From the NCBI RefSeq assembly GCF_003987145.1, contig NZ_PIPL01000003.1, positions 186,001 to 250,000 of the forward strand: 64,000 bases of DNA, written 5' to 3'. Under the pieces are notes generated by a model. It saw nothing but the letters and a program-made list of their open reading frames with translations, was not told the DNA's origin and made no database searches. The number at the start of each line of letters is the position of its first letter. Position 1 is the first letter of the stretch. This document shows positions 8,149-17,848 of this stretch, piece by piece. The position numbers and the translations under genes were made by a program. The stretch is from Aliidiomarina minuta. Lineage in GTDB: Bacteria; Pseudomonadota; Gammaproteobacteria; Enterobacterales; Alteromonadaceae.

Positions 8149-10260
8149 GTGTATTTATTTGAAGGTTTACGAAATCAGGTTTCTGCATACTTGCCGCCTG
8201 AGCAGGTTGAACGGATTTATGAAGCCTTTAAAGTGTCCTTCGACGCTCATGGTGATCAGAAACGACAAAGTGGCGAACCCTACATAACCCATCCCGTTGC
8301 GGTAGCTGGGATCCTGGCAGACATGCGCCTGGATCATGAAACTCTGATGGCAGCCCTGTTACACGATGTTATTGAAGACACCCGCCTGGGTAAGGAAGAC
8401 CTTGCTGAGCTTTTTGGCGCGACGGTAGCGGAACTGGTGGAAGGCGTTTCTAAGCTGGATAAACTGGAGTTTACCAGCAAGGAAGAGCTGCAAACCGAGA
8501 ATTACCGCAAGATGATCATGGCTATGGTGCAGGATATCCGGGTTATTCTAATCAAGCTGGCGGACCGCACTCATAATATGCGCACCATAGGCCACCTGCG
8601 CCCTGATAAACGGCGTCGTATCGCGCGTGAAACTTTAGAGATCTACTCTCCTCTGGCGCACCGCCTGGGTATTCACAATATAAAAAACGAATTAGAAGCC
8701 CTGGGTTTTAAAGCCATGTACCCGATGCGTGCGCGTTTTCTGGAAAGTGAAGTTAAAAAAGCACGGGGCAATCGTAAAGAACTGCTGGATAGAACGAAGC
8801 AGGAAATTATTAACCGATTAGACGAGATAGGCATTCAGGCACGGGTTTCCGGCCGCGAAAAGCATCTTTATAGTATTTACCGCAAAATGCTGCATAAAGA
8901 ACTCAATTTCGATCAGGTCATGGATATTTACGCTTTTCGCATTGTAGTAGACACTGTAGATACCTGTTACCGCGTTATTGGCGCTGTGCATAATCTGTAT
9001 AAACCTATAGAGACCCGTTTTAAAGATTACATTGCGATCCCTAAATCCAATGGTTACCAATCCCTGCACACCTCTCTTAAAGGCCCTCATGGGGTGCCGG
9101 TGGAAATTCAGGTGCGTACTGAAGAAATGGAGCTGATGGCGGATCGTGGTGTGGCGGCGCATTGGTTGTATAAAGATAATGATGACAGCGGGACGACCGC
9201 GCAGGTGCGGGCGCAAAAATGGATGCAGAGTCTGCTGGAATTGCAGCAAAGCGCTGGCAGTTCGTTTGAATTTATAGAAAACGTTAAATCTGAGCTTTTC
9301 CCGGAAGAAATTTATGTGTTCGCCCCGGATGGGCGCATTGTTGAGCTTCCACAGGGGGCGACCGCTGTGGACTTCGCCTATGCCGTGCATACCGATGTGG
9401 GCAATACCTGTATTGGTGCGCGGGTCAATCACCGGGCGTATTCACTGAGCAAGCCGCTGGAAACCGGACAGACAGTAGAAATCAGGACCGCGCCAGGGTC
9501 GCGGCCAAATATTGCCTGGCTGAATTTTGTAGTCACAGGCAAAGCGCGGGCGAAAATCCGCCAGGTGCTGAAAAGTCAGGAAACTGATGAAGCCGAAGTA
9601 TTGGGCGAACGTTTGTTACGTGCAGCCTTAGGGCAGATGAATTACGACGATATTGATGATACTGAGTATGCCCGTGTCGCTAAAGAAATGAAGCGCAGCA
9701 ATAAAGCGGAATTAATTCGTGATATTGGCCTGGGTAATCTGATGAGCGTGGCCGTAGCTCGTCGCTTGCTGGGGGACGAGCAGGGCCTTAGAGGCGATAG
9801 CGACGATACCAGCAGTCGTAGCCTGGCGATTAAAGGGGCCGACGGTTTACTGGTTACTTTTGCTAAGTGTTGCCGACCCATTCCGGGAGACGACATTCTG
9901 GCTCACGTGAGCCCGGGTAAAGGCTTAGTTATTCACCGCCGCGAGTGTAAAAACGTACGTGGTTATGAGGAAGAACCGGGCAAATACTTCCCGGTGCAAT
10001 GGGACAACAAACCAGACGCTCAGTTTGTTTCTGAGTTGCGTATTGAAATGGTTAACCATCAGGGCGCGCTGGCGCGTCTGACCTCAACCATAGCTAAGAC
10101 TGGCTGTAATATTCATGGTTTGAAAACTGAAGAAATAGACTCCAGTATTTATTTTATTGATGTAGCTATTACTATTAATGACCGCAAGCACTTAGCTGAA
10201 GTTATGCGTCAATTGCGCAAACTGTCTAACGTGCAGCGCGTGTCCCGCTTGAGGAAATAA
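8149..10260 (+). CDS. spoT: Bifunctional (p)ppGpp synthetase/hydrolase SpoT
   Basis: The protein has 703 residues, as expected for SpoT. The start is GTG; it matches the family's N-terminus (M-Y-L-F-E). The hydrolase HD domain is intact, with H-D-V-I-E-D-T at residues 72-78, which separates it from RelA, where this motif is lost. The synthetase domain has R-F-K-D-Y-I-A-x-P-K-x-N-G-Y-Q-S-L-H near 289-306. TGS (about 385-445) and C-terminal ACT (about 630-700) domains follow. It makes and destroys (p)ppGpp in the stringent response. ridA starts one base after its stop, so the two are co-transcribed. Confidence 0.96.
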   Translation: MYLFEGLRNQVSAYLPPEQVERIYEAFKVSFDAHGDQKRQSGEPYITHPVAVAGILADMRLDHETLMAALLHDVIEDTRLGKEDLAELFGATVAELVEGVSKLDKLEFTSKEELQTENYRKMIMAMVQDIRVILIKLADRTHNMRTIGHLRPDKRRRIARETLEIYSPLAHRLGIHNIKNELEALGFKAMYPMRARFLESEVKKARGNRKELLDRTKQEIINRLDEIGIQARVSGREKHLYSIYRKMLHKELNFDQVMDIYAFRIVVDTVDTCYRVIGAVHNLYKPIETRFKDYIAIPKSNGYQSLHTSLKGPHGVPVEIQVRTEEMELMADRGVAAHWLYKDNDDSGTTAQVRAQKWMQSLLELQQSAGSSFEFIENVKSELFPEEIYVFAPDGRIVELPQGATAVDFAYAVHTDVGNTCIGARVNHRAYSLSKPLETGQTVEIRTAPGSRPNIAWLNFVVTGKARAKIRQVLKSQETDEAEVLGERLLRAALGQMNYDDIDDTEYARVAKEMKRSNKAELIRDIGLGNLMSVAVARRLLGDEQGLRGDSDDTSSRSLAIKGADGLLVTFAKCCRPIPGDDILAHVSPGKGLVIHRRECKNVRGYEEEPGKYFPVQWDNKPDAQFVSELRIEMVNHQGALARLTSTIAKTGCNIHGLKTEEIDSSIYFIDVAITINDRKHLAEVMRQLRKLSNVQRVSRLRK

Positions 10261-10261
10261 A

Positions 10262-10654
10262 ATGTCCAAGATAATTGTTAACACAGAGAAGGCTCCTGCC
10301 GCTATAGGCCCTTATTCGCAAGCGGTAAAAGTCGGCACTACGGTGTATTTGTCGGGTCAAATCCCCTTAGTACCAGCGAGCATGGAAATGGTTAGTGATG
10401 ACTTTCGCCAGCAGGCCGTACAGGTCTTTAAAAACCTGTCAGCGGTGTGTGAAGCCGCTGATGGTAGCCTTCAGGAAATGGTTAAGATGCAGATTTATCT
10501 GACTGATTTAGGCCAGTTCGCAGTCGTTAATGAGGTAATGACTGAATTTTTCAGCACGCCTTATCCGGCACGGGCAGCCATTGGGGTTCGTGCCCTCCCC
10601 AAAGGTGCCCAGATTGAAATTGACGGTGTAATGGAAGTCTCGTCGACGACCTAG
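10262..10654 (+). CDS. ridA: RidA family reactive-intermediate deaminase
   Basis: The 130-residue protein has the RidA pattern: G-P-Y-S-Q-A near the N-terminus and R-A-A-I-G-V-R-A-L-P-K-G-A-x-I-E-I-D at the C-terminus, where the Arg binds the carboxylate of the substrate. RidA hydrolyses 2-aminoacrylate and other enamine/imine by-products of PLP enzymes. Its ATG lies one base after the spoT stop, an arrangement also known in other gammaproteobacteria. Its TAG overlaps the TAG of the convergent antiporter gene. Confidence 0.95.
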   Translation: MSKIIVNTEKAPAAIGPYSQAVKVGTTVYLSGQIPLVPASMEMVSDDFRQQAVQVFKNLSAVCEAADGSLQEMVKMQIYLTDLGQFAVVNEVMTEFFSTPYPARAAIGVRALPKGAQIEIDGVMEVSSTT

Positions 10655-11985
10655 ATCTTGTCGGGTTCAGCTTCCGGTTCCAGCATGATTGGCCGGAAGA
10701 AAACAATGTAACCAATGGCTACGGCACCGAGAATAAAGCAATATCCGGTATGCACACTGACGGCGAGAGGCGAAATGCTAAAAGTAGCCCCGAGCAGCAG
10801 CGCTTGAGCACCATAAGGCAGAACCCCCTGCACTACACAGGCAAAGATATCCAGAAAGCTGGCACTTTGTTTGGGGGCTAGCCTGCCTTCTTCAGCCAGC
10901 TTTTTACTGACTTCACCGGCCAGTAATATAGTGACTGTGTTATTGGCAACTGCCAGGTTAGTCAGTGCTGTCATACCTGCGATGCCGAAGGACGACGAAC
11001 GCTGAGGTTGTTTGCTGAGCCTGGAAGTGAGGCTCACAACACTTTGCGAAAGGAAAGCAAGACCACCCTGCTGGCGGATCAAAGCAGACAGGCCGCCGAT
11101 AAAGAGTGACAAGAGGAAAATCTCCTGCATGCTTTCAAAACCAAGATAGATATCCTGGGTGAAACTTGCCATTGCGTAGTCGACAGCCACCATGCCGAAG
11201 GCCGCCGCCATTAAAATTCCCAGCGTCAGCACAATGAATACATTCAAACCAGCTACGGCCAGTGCAATGATGGCGAAGTAGGGAATAGCCAGCCACAGGT
11301 TAGCATCTGGTACTTCAATAGGTGCGCTACCGACGTCAATCGTTGCCAGCCAGGCGATGGTCAGCAGGGCGGCGGGAACTGCCAGTCTCAGGTTAGCTTT
11401 GAATTTGTCTTTCATGGCGCAGCCCTGGGTACGGGTCGCTGCGATAGTAGTATCTGAAATAAAAGACAGGTTATCACCAAACATAGCGCCACTGACCAGT
11501 ACACCGGCCATAAGGGCAGGGCTGATACCCGCGGCCTGACTTAAACCCAGAGCAACGGGACTAAGCGCTGCCAGTGTACCCATGGAGGTGCCCATCGCGG
11601 TGGAAACTACGGCAGCGATTAAAAATAAGCCCGGCAGAATCAATGCTGGTGGAATAATATTAAGGCCTAGAGCGACAACTGCGTCTACCCCTCCGGTGGC
11701 GGCTGCTACGGTAGAAAAGGCACCCGCTAGCAGATAAATCAGACACATGGTAATGATGTTGTTATGGCCAACACCGGCAATAAAGGTGTTAATACGTTCG
11801 TTCAGGCTCTCTTTACTGAGTATTACAGCGAGAATAATTGCTGGCAGTATAGCTACGGGGGCTGCGAGCTGATAAAAAGCCATTTCAACGCCCTGATAAT
11901 GGAAGTACACACCAGTGCCGAGAAATAGCACGAGAAACAGAGCTAATGGCAGCAGAGCGAGCGCGCTGGGTTTTACTGATGACAT
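10651..11985 (-). CDS. Na+/H+ antiporter, NhaC family
   Basis: The 444-residue protein is highly hydrophobic with about 11-12 membrane helices. The segment G-A-M-F-G-D-N-L-S-F-I-S-D-T-T-I-A-A-T is the conserved core of NhaC-type antiporters. It should exchange cytoplasmic Na+ for external H+, which fits a marine or saline habitat. It may instead carry an organic ion in antiport, as some relatives do. It is monocistronic, convergent with ridA and divergent from the GNAT-nitrilase gene. Confidence 0.82.
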   Translation of the reverse strand: MSSVKPSALALLPLALFLVLFLGTGVYFHYQGVEMAFYQLAAPVAILPAIILAVILSKESLNERINTFIAGVGHNNIITMCLIYLLAGAFSTVAAATGGVDAVVALGLNIIPPALILPGLFLIAAVVSTAMGTSMGTLAALSPVALGLSQAAGISPALMAGVLVSGAMFGDNLSFISDTTIAATRTQGCAMKDKFKANLRLAVPAALLTIAWLATIDVGSAPIEVPDANLWLAIPYFAIIALAVAGLNVFIVLTLGILMAAAFGMVAVDYAMASFTQDIYLGFESMQEIFLLSLFIGGLSALIRQQGGLAFLSQSVVSLTSRLSKQPQRSSSFGIAGMTALTNLAVANNTVTILLAGEVSKKLAEEGRLAPKQSASFLDIFACVVQGVLPYGAQALLLGATFSISPLAVSVHTGYCFILGAVAIGYIVFFRPIMLEPEAEPDKI

Positions 11986-12137
11986 ATATTAAAACCTAAT
12001 TCAGATGTTTGGACGTCCGGAAGTTTATATATCTACGAGCCTGAGAGCAAGCATTGTATGAAAGTGATCAAAGTAACCACCGTATCACTATTTGATAGTA
12101 CACTAACAGACAGAAACGAATAGCAAAGAGGTAAGGT

Positions 12138-13667
12138 ATGACACCAGATGAGCTGCATCTGCAGATGCGCAACTTGCGCGACGATGATTATCCGCAACTG
12201 AAAGAACTGATGGACTCGGTGTATCACGATATTGGTGGATCCTGGGAAGAACACACTATTCGTAAGCTGGTGAAAGAGTTTCCGGAAGGGCAGATTTGCC
12301 TGGAAGATGGCGGTAAAATTGTCGGTGTTGCCTTAACGGTGAGAGTTACTTATGACCGTTTCAGCAATCCACACCGATATGACGACTTGCTGGGTAAACG
12401 TGAAACCATTCTGAATGAGAAGGATGGCGACGCCCTGTATGGTCTGGATGTGCTTATTCACCCTGAATACCGGGGTTTTCGCCTGGGCCGGCGCTTGTAC
12501 GATGCACGCAAAGAACTGTGCATGCAGCTCAACCTTAAGGCGATCCTGGCTGGTGGGCGCATTGTTAACTATCACAAATATGCCAAGGATATGACGGCCA
12601 GTCAGTATCTTGAAAAAGTGCACCGCCGTGAGATATATGACCCTATTTTAACTTTCCAGCTGGCCAATGAATTCAGCGTTAAACGGTTATTGGGTAAATA
12701 CCTGCCGGAAGATGAAAAATCACAGGGTTACGCGACTCTACTGGAGTGGAATAATTTCCTTTATGAACCCTCTGACAGCATCATAGCTTCGCGTTCGCGC
12801 AATGTGCGTATTGGGGCTGTGCAATGGCAAATGCGGGCGGTGAAATCGGTTGAAGAATTGCTTAAGCAGGTCGAGTATTTCGTTGATGCCTTATCCAGCT
12901 ATAAGAGTGACTTTGCGCTGTTCCCTGAATTCTTTAACGCGCCTTTGATGGGGCTCTGTGACAGCAGTCAGCAAATGGACGCGATTCGTTTCCTGGCAGG
13001 CTTTACCGAGCGCTTTAAGCGCGAGATGCAGCAGATGGCGGTTAGTTACAACATTAATATTATTACCGGATCTATGCCGGTGCAGGACGGTGATGCGCTG
13101 TATAACGTAAGTTATCTGTGTCATCGCGATGGAACTGTAGATGAGCAGCGTAAGCTACATATTACGCCCCATGAAAAACGTGACTGGGTCATTGAAGGTG
13201 GTAATCAGGTACAGGTATTTCAAACCGATGCGGGACGTATTGGCATCCTGATTTGTTACGATGTGGAGTTCCCTGAACTCGGCCGTTTGATGGCAGAAGA
13301 GGGATTGGAAATGCTCTTTGTACCTTTCTGGACGGATACCCGCAATGCCTATTTACGGGTGCGCCATTGTGCTCAGGCTCGCGCTATCGAGAATGAGTGT
13401 TATGTCATTATCTGTGGTTCTGTAGGCAACCTGCCGGAAGTGGAAAGCCTGGATGTGCAGTATGCGCAGTCCAGTGTATTTTCGCCTTCCGATTTTGCCT
13501 TCCCGCATGACGCGGTGATGTCGGAGACCACACCTAACACTGAAATGCTGATGTTCTCCGATCTGAACCTGGACGAGCTGCGTTACCTTCACCATGAAGG
13601 CTCAGTGACTAACCTGAAAGACCGGCGCATGGATCTGTATGATGTCACGCGCAAGTTTAACTTTTAG
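12138..13667 (+). CDS. GNAT N-acetyltransferase fused to carbon-nitrogen hydrolase
   Basis: The protein has 509 residues in two parts. Residues about 1-200 form a GNAT acetyltransferase fold (G-L-D-V-L-I-H-P-E-Y-R-G-F-R-L-G-R-R-L is the acetyl-CoA pyrophosphate loop region). Residues about 225-490 form a nitrilase-superfamily hydrolase with the triad Glu264 (F-P-E-F-F), Lys339 (R-K-L-H) and Cys373 (I-C-Y-D). A strong AGAGGTAAGGT precedes the ATG. Both active sites appear intact, which suggests sequential handling of one amide or amine substrate. The fusion is known in other bacteria but its substrate is not established. Confidence 0.88.
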   Translation: MTPDELHLQMRNLRDDDYPQLKELMDSVYHDIGGSWEEHTIRKLVKEFPEGQICLEDGGKIVGVALTVRVTYDRFSNPHRYDDLLGKRETILNEKDGDALYGLDVLIHPEYRGFRLGRRLYDARKELCMQLNLKAILAGGRIVNYHKYAKDMTASQYLEKVHRREIYDPILTFQLANEFSVKRLLGKYLPEDEKSQGYATLLEWNNFLYEPSDSIIASRSRNVRIGAVQWQMRAVKSVEELLKQVEYFVDALSSYKSDFALFPEFFNAPLMGLCDSSQQMDAIRFLAGFTERFKREMQQMAVSYNINIITGSMPVQDGDALYNVSYLCHRDGTVDEQRKLHITPHEKRDWVIEGGNQVQVFQTDAGRIGILICYDVEFPELGRLMAEEGLEMLFVPFWTDTRNAYLRVRHCAQARAIENECYVIICGSVGNLPEVESLDVQYAQSSVFSPSDFAFPHDAVMSETTPNTEMLMFSDLNLDELRYLHHEGSVTNLKDRRMDLYDVTRKFNF

Positions 13668-14182
13668 TGTGAGTTAGGTCCTCGTAAACGACTGGCCGAT
13701 GCCCAGAACGCGGCCAGAGAAAAATACAGGGCCACTGCGGGGCCGGCTGCCAGTTGATTCAGGGTGGCGGCTGGTGAAATGAAAATGTGTATCAGATGCA
13801 GTGCCAGTGAGCCTGCTACCATAAGAAATATACTGGCTTGCCAGCGGGGGCGGCCAGTCAGGGTGCAAAGCCCCCGAATAACGATGATCAATGCGATGCT
13901 GACAGGTAACCAGACAATGTGTAGCCAGAGTCCGATATTGCTGAAAATAGAAAAGAAACCTTGCACCTGAGCGATCCAGAAGTCACTCTCAGAAAGTAGC
14001 CGGTGTATTTCTGATGAACTCAGAATATGAGTCAGTGAAGAGTCATCTGCAGTTAAAGCGCTGCGGCCCGTACTGAGCAAATTGAGTATTCCGTGAAAGA
14101 AAAGCACCATAAGTGCAGCTAGAAATGCGGTCAGACAGTTTAATTTCTGCCAGGGGCGGTGCTGATAAAACAAGCCTCTCAT
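13664..14182 (-). CDS. Uncharacterised four-helix membrane protein
   Basis: I do not recognise this 172-residue protein. It has four clear hydrophobic helices (about 17-37, 80-103, 115-133 and 140-160), a short exposed region rich in Ser after the first helix and a basic C-terminal tail (S-R-L-R-G). It is probably an inner-membrane protein. Its stop overlaps that of the convergent GNAT-nitrilase gene by 4 bases. Nothing around it points to a function. Confidence 0.6.
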   Translation of the reverse strand: MRGLFYQHRPWQKLNCLTAFLAALMVLFFHGILNLLSTGRSALTADDSSLTHILSSSEIHRLLSESDFWIAQVQGFFSIFSNIGLWLHIVWLPVSIALIIVIRGLCTLTGRPRWQASIFLMVAGSLALHLIHIFISPAATLNQLAAGPAVALYFSLAAFWASASRLRGPNSH

Positions 14183-14341
14183 CGGCTTTCCTCACGTGTG
14201 TATGCAGATCGTTTTAAATTAGTATTGCCACACCTTAACGGGTTGCTCGCTTCTAGGCAACTGGCGGGGAGCATTTCCTTAACGTTATACTGTTTTGTAA
14301 GAGCCGTAGCAATTGAATTGTAAGCAATAAATGGACAGCCT

Positions 14342-16423
14342 GTGGATAGAGTATCTCCCCTGGCGCAAATAGCGCTGACAACACTGAAGGGTGTAGGCCC
14401 TAAGATGGCGGCTAAACTGGAAAAACTGGGTCTGTTTTCTGTGCAGGACGCGCTTTTTCATTTGCCGAATCGTTATCAGGACAGGACAAGGGTTGCCGCT
14501 ATTGCCAGCGTGCGTCCTGGCGAATTTGCCACTATAGTTGCCCGCGTAGTGGATACCCGGGTGCACTATGGCAAACGTCGCGCTTTATTGTGCCGGGTTG
14601 CCGATAATACCGGTACGCTTACTTTACGTTTTTTTCAGTTCAGCGCGGCGCAGCAAAAAGGGTTAACTACAGGAACCCAGCTGCATATTTATGGCGAGGT
14701 TCGGCCGGGCCCAACAGGGCCTGAAATTATTCACCCGGAATATCGCCTGCTGGATGAAGGGCCTGTGGTACTGGAAGAGACGCTGACGCCTATATATCCG
14801 GCCACTGAAGGGGTACATCAGGCGACTCTGCGCAGTATTGCCAGTCAGGCATTGAGCTATCTGAACCAGGACAGTGTGCCGGAATTATTACCCGCGTCCT
14901 TAGCCAGTGACGAAATGCCACTGGCAGAAGCTATTCGCATTTTACATAATCCACCAACTGATGCCGATCAGCAGTCACTATTGGAAGGTGTGCACCCGGC
15001 GCAGCGCAGGCTAGCCATGGAAGAGCTGCTGGCGCATCACGTTAGTATGTTGCAGGCGCGACAACAGGCCCAACAGGTGGTCGCTTATGCTATTCACCCC
15101 GAGGGCCAGTTGCGCGAACAGTTTTTACGGCGCCTGCCCTTTAGCCCCACCAACGCGCAGCGCCGGGTAGCCACTGAAATTGACGCGGATATGCAGTTGC
15201 CGCAACCTATGCTGCGTTTGGTGCAGGGCGATGTGGGTTCAGGCAAAACGGTGGTGGCTGCACTGGCTGCACTGCAGGTTATCGAAGCGGGTTATCAGGT
15301 TGCCTTAATGGCGCCTACTGAACTTCTGGCGGAACAACATGCCATGAATTTCAGGCTTTGGTTTGAGGCTTTGGGGATTCAGGTGGGCTGGTTAGCGGGC
15401 AAACAAAAGGGCAAAAGTCGGGAACAGCAGCTGGAGCATTTACGCAGTGGTCAGACGCAGTTTGTAGTGGGTACTCATGCTTTGTTTCAGGAGTCGGTAC
15501 ATTTTCACAATCTGGCGTTAGTGATTATTGATGAGCAGCACCGTTTTGGTGTGCATCAGCGGCTGGCGTTGCGTGAAAAGGGCGAACAACAGGGCGTACA
15601 CCCCCACCAGTTGGTGATGACAGCAACGCCTATTCCGCGAACGCTGGCAATGACGGCTTATGCCGATCTGGCCACTTCCATTATTGACGAGCTGCCCCCT
15701 GGCCGCACGGCAATTACCACGGTCGCTATCCCCGACACACGTCGCGATCAGGTTATTCAGCGGGTTGACGAAGTTAGTCGGGGAGAAAACCGCCAGGCGT
15801 ATTGGGTCTGCACTTTAATTGAAGAATCCGAAGCCCTGCAATGCCAGGCGGCAGAAGATACCGCAGAACAGCTACAGCTGGCCTTGCCGGAGTTACGCAT
15901 TGGTTTGGTGCATGGGCGGCTGAAAAGTAAAGAGAAAGAACGCATTATGCATGAATTCAAAGCCGGTGAACTGGATTTACTGGTGGCCACTACGGTGATT
16001 GAAGTAGGGGTTGATGTGCCGAATGCGAGCCTGATGATTATTGAAAACCCGGAACGTCTGGGACTGGCCCAGTTGCATCAGCTACGTGGTCGTGTGGGGC
16101 GCGGCGCCGTTGCTTCCCATTGTGTGTTGCTGTACAAAACGCCGCTCTCTGCGCAGGCTAGTCAGCGGCTGGCAGTATTGCGCGAAAGCGACGATGGTTT
16201 TGTGATTGCAGAGCGCGATCTTGAGTTGCGCGGGCCGGGTGAATTGCTGGGAGCTCGCCAGACCGGTCTGGCGCAGATGAAGGTGGCTGACTTAGTGCGT
16301 GACGCAGGATTAATTCCGAAAATTCAGCAACTGGCCCCTGTCATTGTGCAGGACTATCCTGATCTTGGTAAGCGCCTTATGTTGCGCTGGTTACCCCAGG
16401 GCGAACGTTACGCTCAAGTGTAG
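14342..16423 (+). CDS. recG: ATP-dependent DNA helicase RecG
   Basis: The protein has 693 residues, the family length. The wedge/OB domain comes first (about 1-150), then the helicase core with Walker A G-D-V-G-S-G-K-T, the D-E-Q-H box in I-I-D-E-Q-H-R-F-G, and the later motif with Q-L-R-G-R-V-G-R-G. RecG reverses stalled forks and branch-migrates Holliday junctions. GTG at 14342 is the only possible start, as an in-frame stop lies at 14321. The ribosome site is weak (GGA). The gene stands alone on the + strand before the ubi cluster. Confidence 0.96.
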   Translation: MDRVSPLAQIALTTLKGVGPKMAAKLEKLGLFSVQDALFHLPNRYQDRTRVAAIASVRPGEFATIVARVVDTRVHYGKRRALLCRVADNTGTLTLRFFQFSAAQQKGLTTGTQLHIYGEVRPGPTGPEIIHPEYRLLDEGPVVLEETLTPIYPATEGVHQATLRSIASQALSYLNQDSVPELLPASLASDEMPLAEAIRILHNPPTDADQQSLLEGVHPAQRRLAMEELLAHHVSMLQARQQAQQVVAYAIHPEGQLREQFLRRLPFSPTNAQRRVATEIDADMQLPQPMLRLVQGDVGSGKTVVAALAALQVIEAGYQVALMAPTELLAEQHAMNFRLWFEALGIQVGWLAGKQKGKSREQQLEHLRSGQTQFVVGTHALFQESVHFHNLALVIIDEQHRFGVHQRLALREKGEQQGVHPHQLVMTATPIPRTLAMTAYADLATSIIDELPPGRTAITTVAIPDTRRDQVIQRVDEVSRGENRQAYWVCTLIEESEALQCQAAEDTAEQLQLALPELRIGLVHGRLKSKEKERIMHEFKAGELDLLVATTVIEVGVDVPNASLMIIENPERLGLAQLHQLRGRVGRGAVASHCVLLYKTPLSAQASQRLAVLRESDDGFVIAERDLELRGPGELLGARQTGLAQMKVADLVRDAGLIPKIQQLAPVIVQDYPDLGKRLMLRWLPQGERYAQV

Positions 16424-16503
16424 CTTTTCATACGCCAGGTGTTGGGGAAAAGCCGCCCTTGCAGTACACTATGGCTTCGCACGCGGACAGTGAGCTAAAG
16501 GCT

Positions 16504-17259
16504 ATGAAAGAGAATCCACAAGAAACCACTCATTTTGGTTATCAAACCGTTGATAAAGAAAAGAAAGTCAGCCTTGTCGGCGGCGTTTTTGATTCGGTGG
16601 CAGCGAAATACGATGTAATGAATGATGTGATGTCATTTGGCATTCATCGGCTATGGAAACGGCAAACCATTGACAGCAGCGCGGCACGAAAAGGTCAGCG
16701 TATTCTGGACCTGGCGGGTGGCACTGGTGATCTGGCCGCCAGATTTTCGCGAATTGTTGGCCCTGAAGGTCAGGTCGTATTAGCGGACATCAACGCATCT
16801 ATGCTGGAAGTTGGTCGTACTAAGCTGCAGGACATGGGCATTGTAGGCAATGTTGACTATGTCCAGGCCAACGCAGAAGAACTCCCTTTCCCCGATGACC
16901 ACTTTGATGTCATCACTATCGCTTTTGGCTTGCGTAATGTCACCGATAAAGACAAAGCGCTGCGCTCTATGCTGCGCGTGCTCAAACCCGGCGGGCGACT
17001 GCTGGTACTGGAATTTTCTAAACCCGAGCAGGAACTGCTGAATCAGGCGTACGATTTTTATTCATTTAATATATTGCCGCAGATGGGCGGACTTATTGCG
17101 AATGATAAAGAAAGCTACCAGTACCTGGCCGAATCAATTCGTATGCATCCTGATCAGGAAACCTTGAAAAACCTGATGCAGGCAGCTGGTTTTGAGAATG
17201 TAGACTACCAGAATATGACCGGGGGCATTGTCGCTCTGCACCGGGGGTTTAAATTCTGA
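16504..17259 (+). CDS. ubiE: Ubiquinone/menaquinone C-methyltransferase UbiE
   Basis: The protein has 251 residues, as in E. coli, when started at the ATG at 16504 (M-K-E-N-P-Q-E-T-T-H-F-G). Earlier in-frame starts at 16459 and 16471 would add residues not seen in the family. The SAM-binding motif L-D-L-A-G-G-T-G-D-L and the conserved F-G-L-R-N-V-T-D-K segment are present. UbiE methylates the ring of the ubiquinone (and menaquinone) precursor. It is first in the compact run ubiE-ubiJ-ubiB-tatABC; its TGA shares a base with the ubiJ ATG. Confidence 0.97.
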   Translation: MKENPQETTHFGYQTVDKEKKVSLVGGVFDSVAAKYDVMNDVMSFGIHRLWKRQTIDSSAARKGQRILDLAGGTGDLAARFSRIVGPEGQVVLADINASMLEVGRTKLQDMGIVGNVDYVQANAEELPFPDDHFDVITIAFGLRNVTDKDKALRSMLRVLKPGGRLLVLEFSKPEQELLNQAYDFYSFNILPQMGGLIANDKESYQYLAESIRMHPDQETLKNLMQAAGFENVDYQNMTGGIVALHRGFKF

Positions 17260-17846
17260 TGTCTTTGCAACCTGCTATTAATGCTCTGGCTGAAACGTTA
17301 GTGAATAGCGCGTTGCGTGCGGATCCCGGTAGCAAAGGCCGGTTGCAGGCGGTACAGGGTAAAACCTTCAGGCTACGCTTGCAGGAATTGCCCTGGCCAA
17401 TGACATTGTCGTTCACAGAGCATGAGGTGCTGTTTCTCGGTGAAGGCTATGAAGTGATCAATGGCGAAGTGCAAACCAGCCTGAGCGTTCTTGGACAGTT
17501 AAGCGATGCCACGCAGGTCACTCAGGCTATCCAGCGGGGCGATGTTATTCTGCAGGGTGACCCGATTTTTGCACAACAGGCCAGTCAGGTTGTACTGGGC
17601 CTGAATATTGATTGGGAACAGGCTCTGGCGGACCGTTTCGGTGATGTCGCTGGTTTTTGGCTGGCGCAGGGAGTTGGCGAGCTGCAACAGCGGTTACCGG
17701 ATGTACATAACTGGCGCCGCTGGTTTGCTGATGTGCTCATTGACGAAAAAAAATTGCTGCTTGGTAAAACTGAGTTTGCCATCTTTACTGATGACCTTAA
17801 GGCGCTGCAAAAGCGTGTTGAGGCGTTACACAAGGATAAGAAATAA
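17259..17846 (+). CDS. ubiJ: Ubiquinone biosynthesis accessory factor UbiJ (SCP2 domain)
   Basis: The 195-residue protein has the SCP2 sterol-carrier fold in its first 100 residues and a helical C-terminus ending in Lys-rich K-D-K-K. Its position between ubiE and ubiB identifies it as UbiJ, the lipid-binding accessory factor of the soluble ubiquinone complex, where it is thought to present the hydrophobic intermediates to the Ubi enzymes. It overlaps ubiE by one base and ends 2 bases before the ubiB start, which indicates translational coupling. Confidence 0.93.
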   Translation: MSLQPAINALAETLVNSALRADPGSKGRLQAVQGKTFRLRLQELPWPMTLSFTEHEVLFLGEGYEVINGEVQTSLSVLGQLSDATQVTQAIQRGDVILQGDPIFAQQASQVVLGLNIDWEQALADRFGDVAGFWLAQGVGELQQRLPDVHNWRRWFADVLIDEKKLLLGKTEFAIFTDDLKALQKRVEALHKDKK

Positions 17847-17848
17847 CA

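Noticed and set aside
8818..9432. A 204-codon open frame on the minus strand inside spoT
   Set aside because: It is wholly antisense to a highly conserved gene, has no ribosome site and its translation shows no family pattern.
12083..12097. TATCA-N5-TGATA inverted repeat before the GNAT-nitrilase gene
   Set aside because: The arms are only 5 bp long, which is expected by chance in AT-rich DNA.
14331..14371. A 13-codon frame (ATG to TAG) overlapping the start of recG
   Set aside because: It is too short to judge and has no good ribosome site; a leader peptide cannot be shown.
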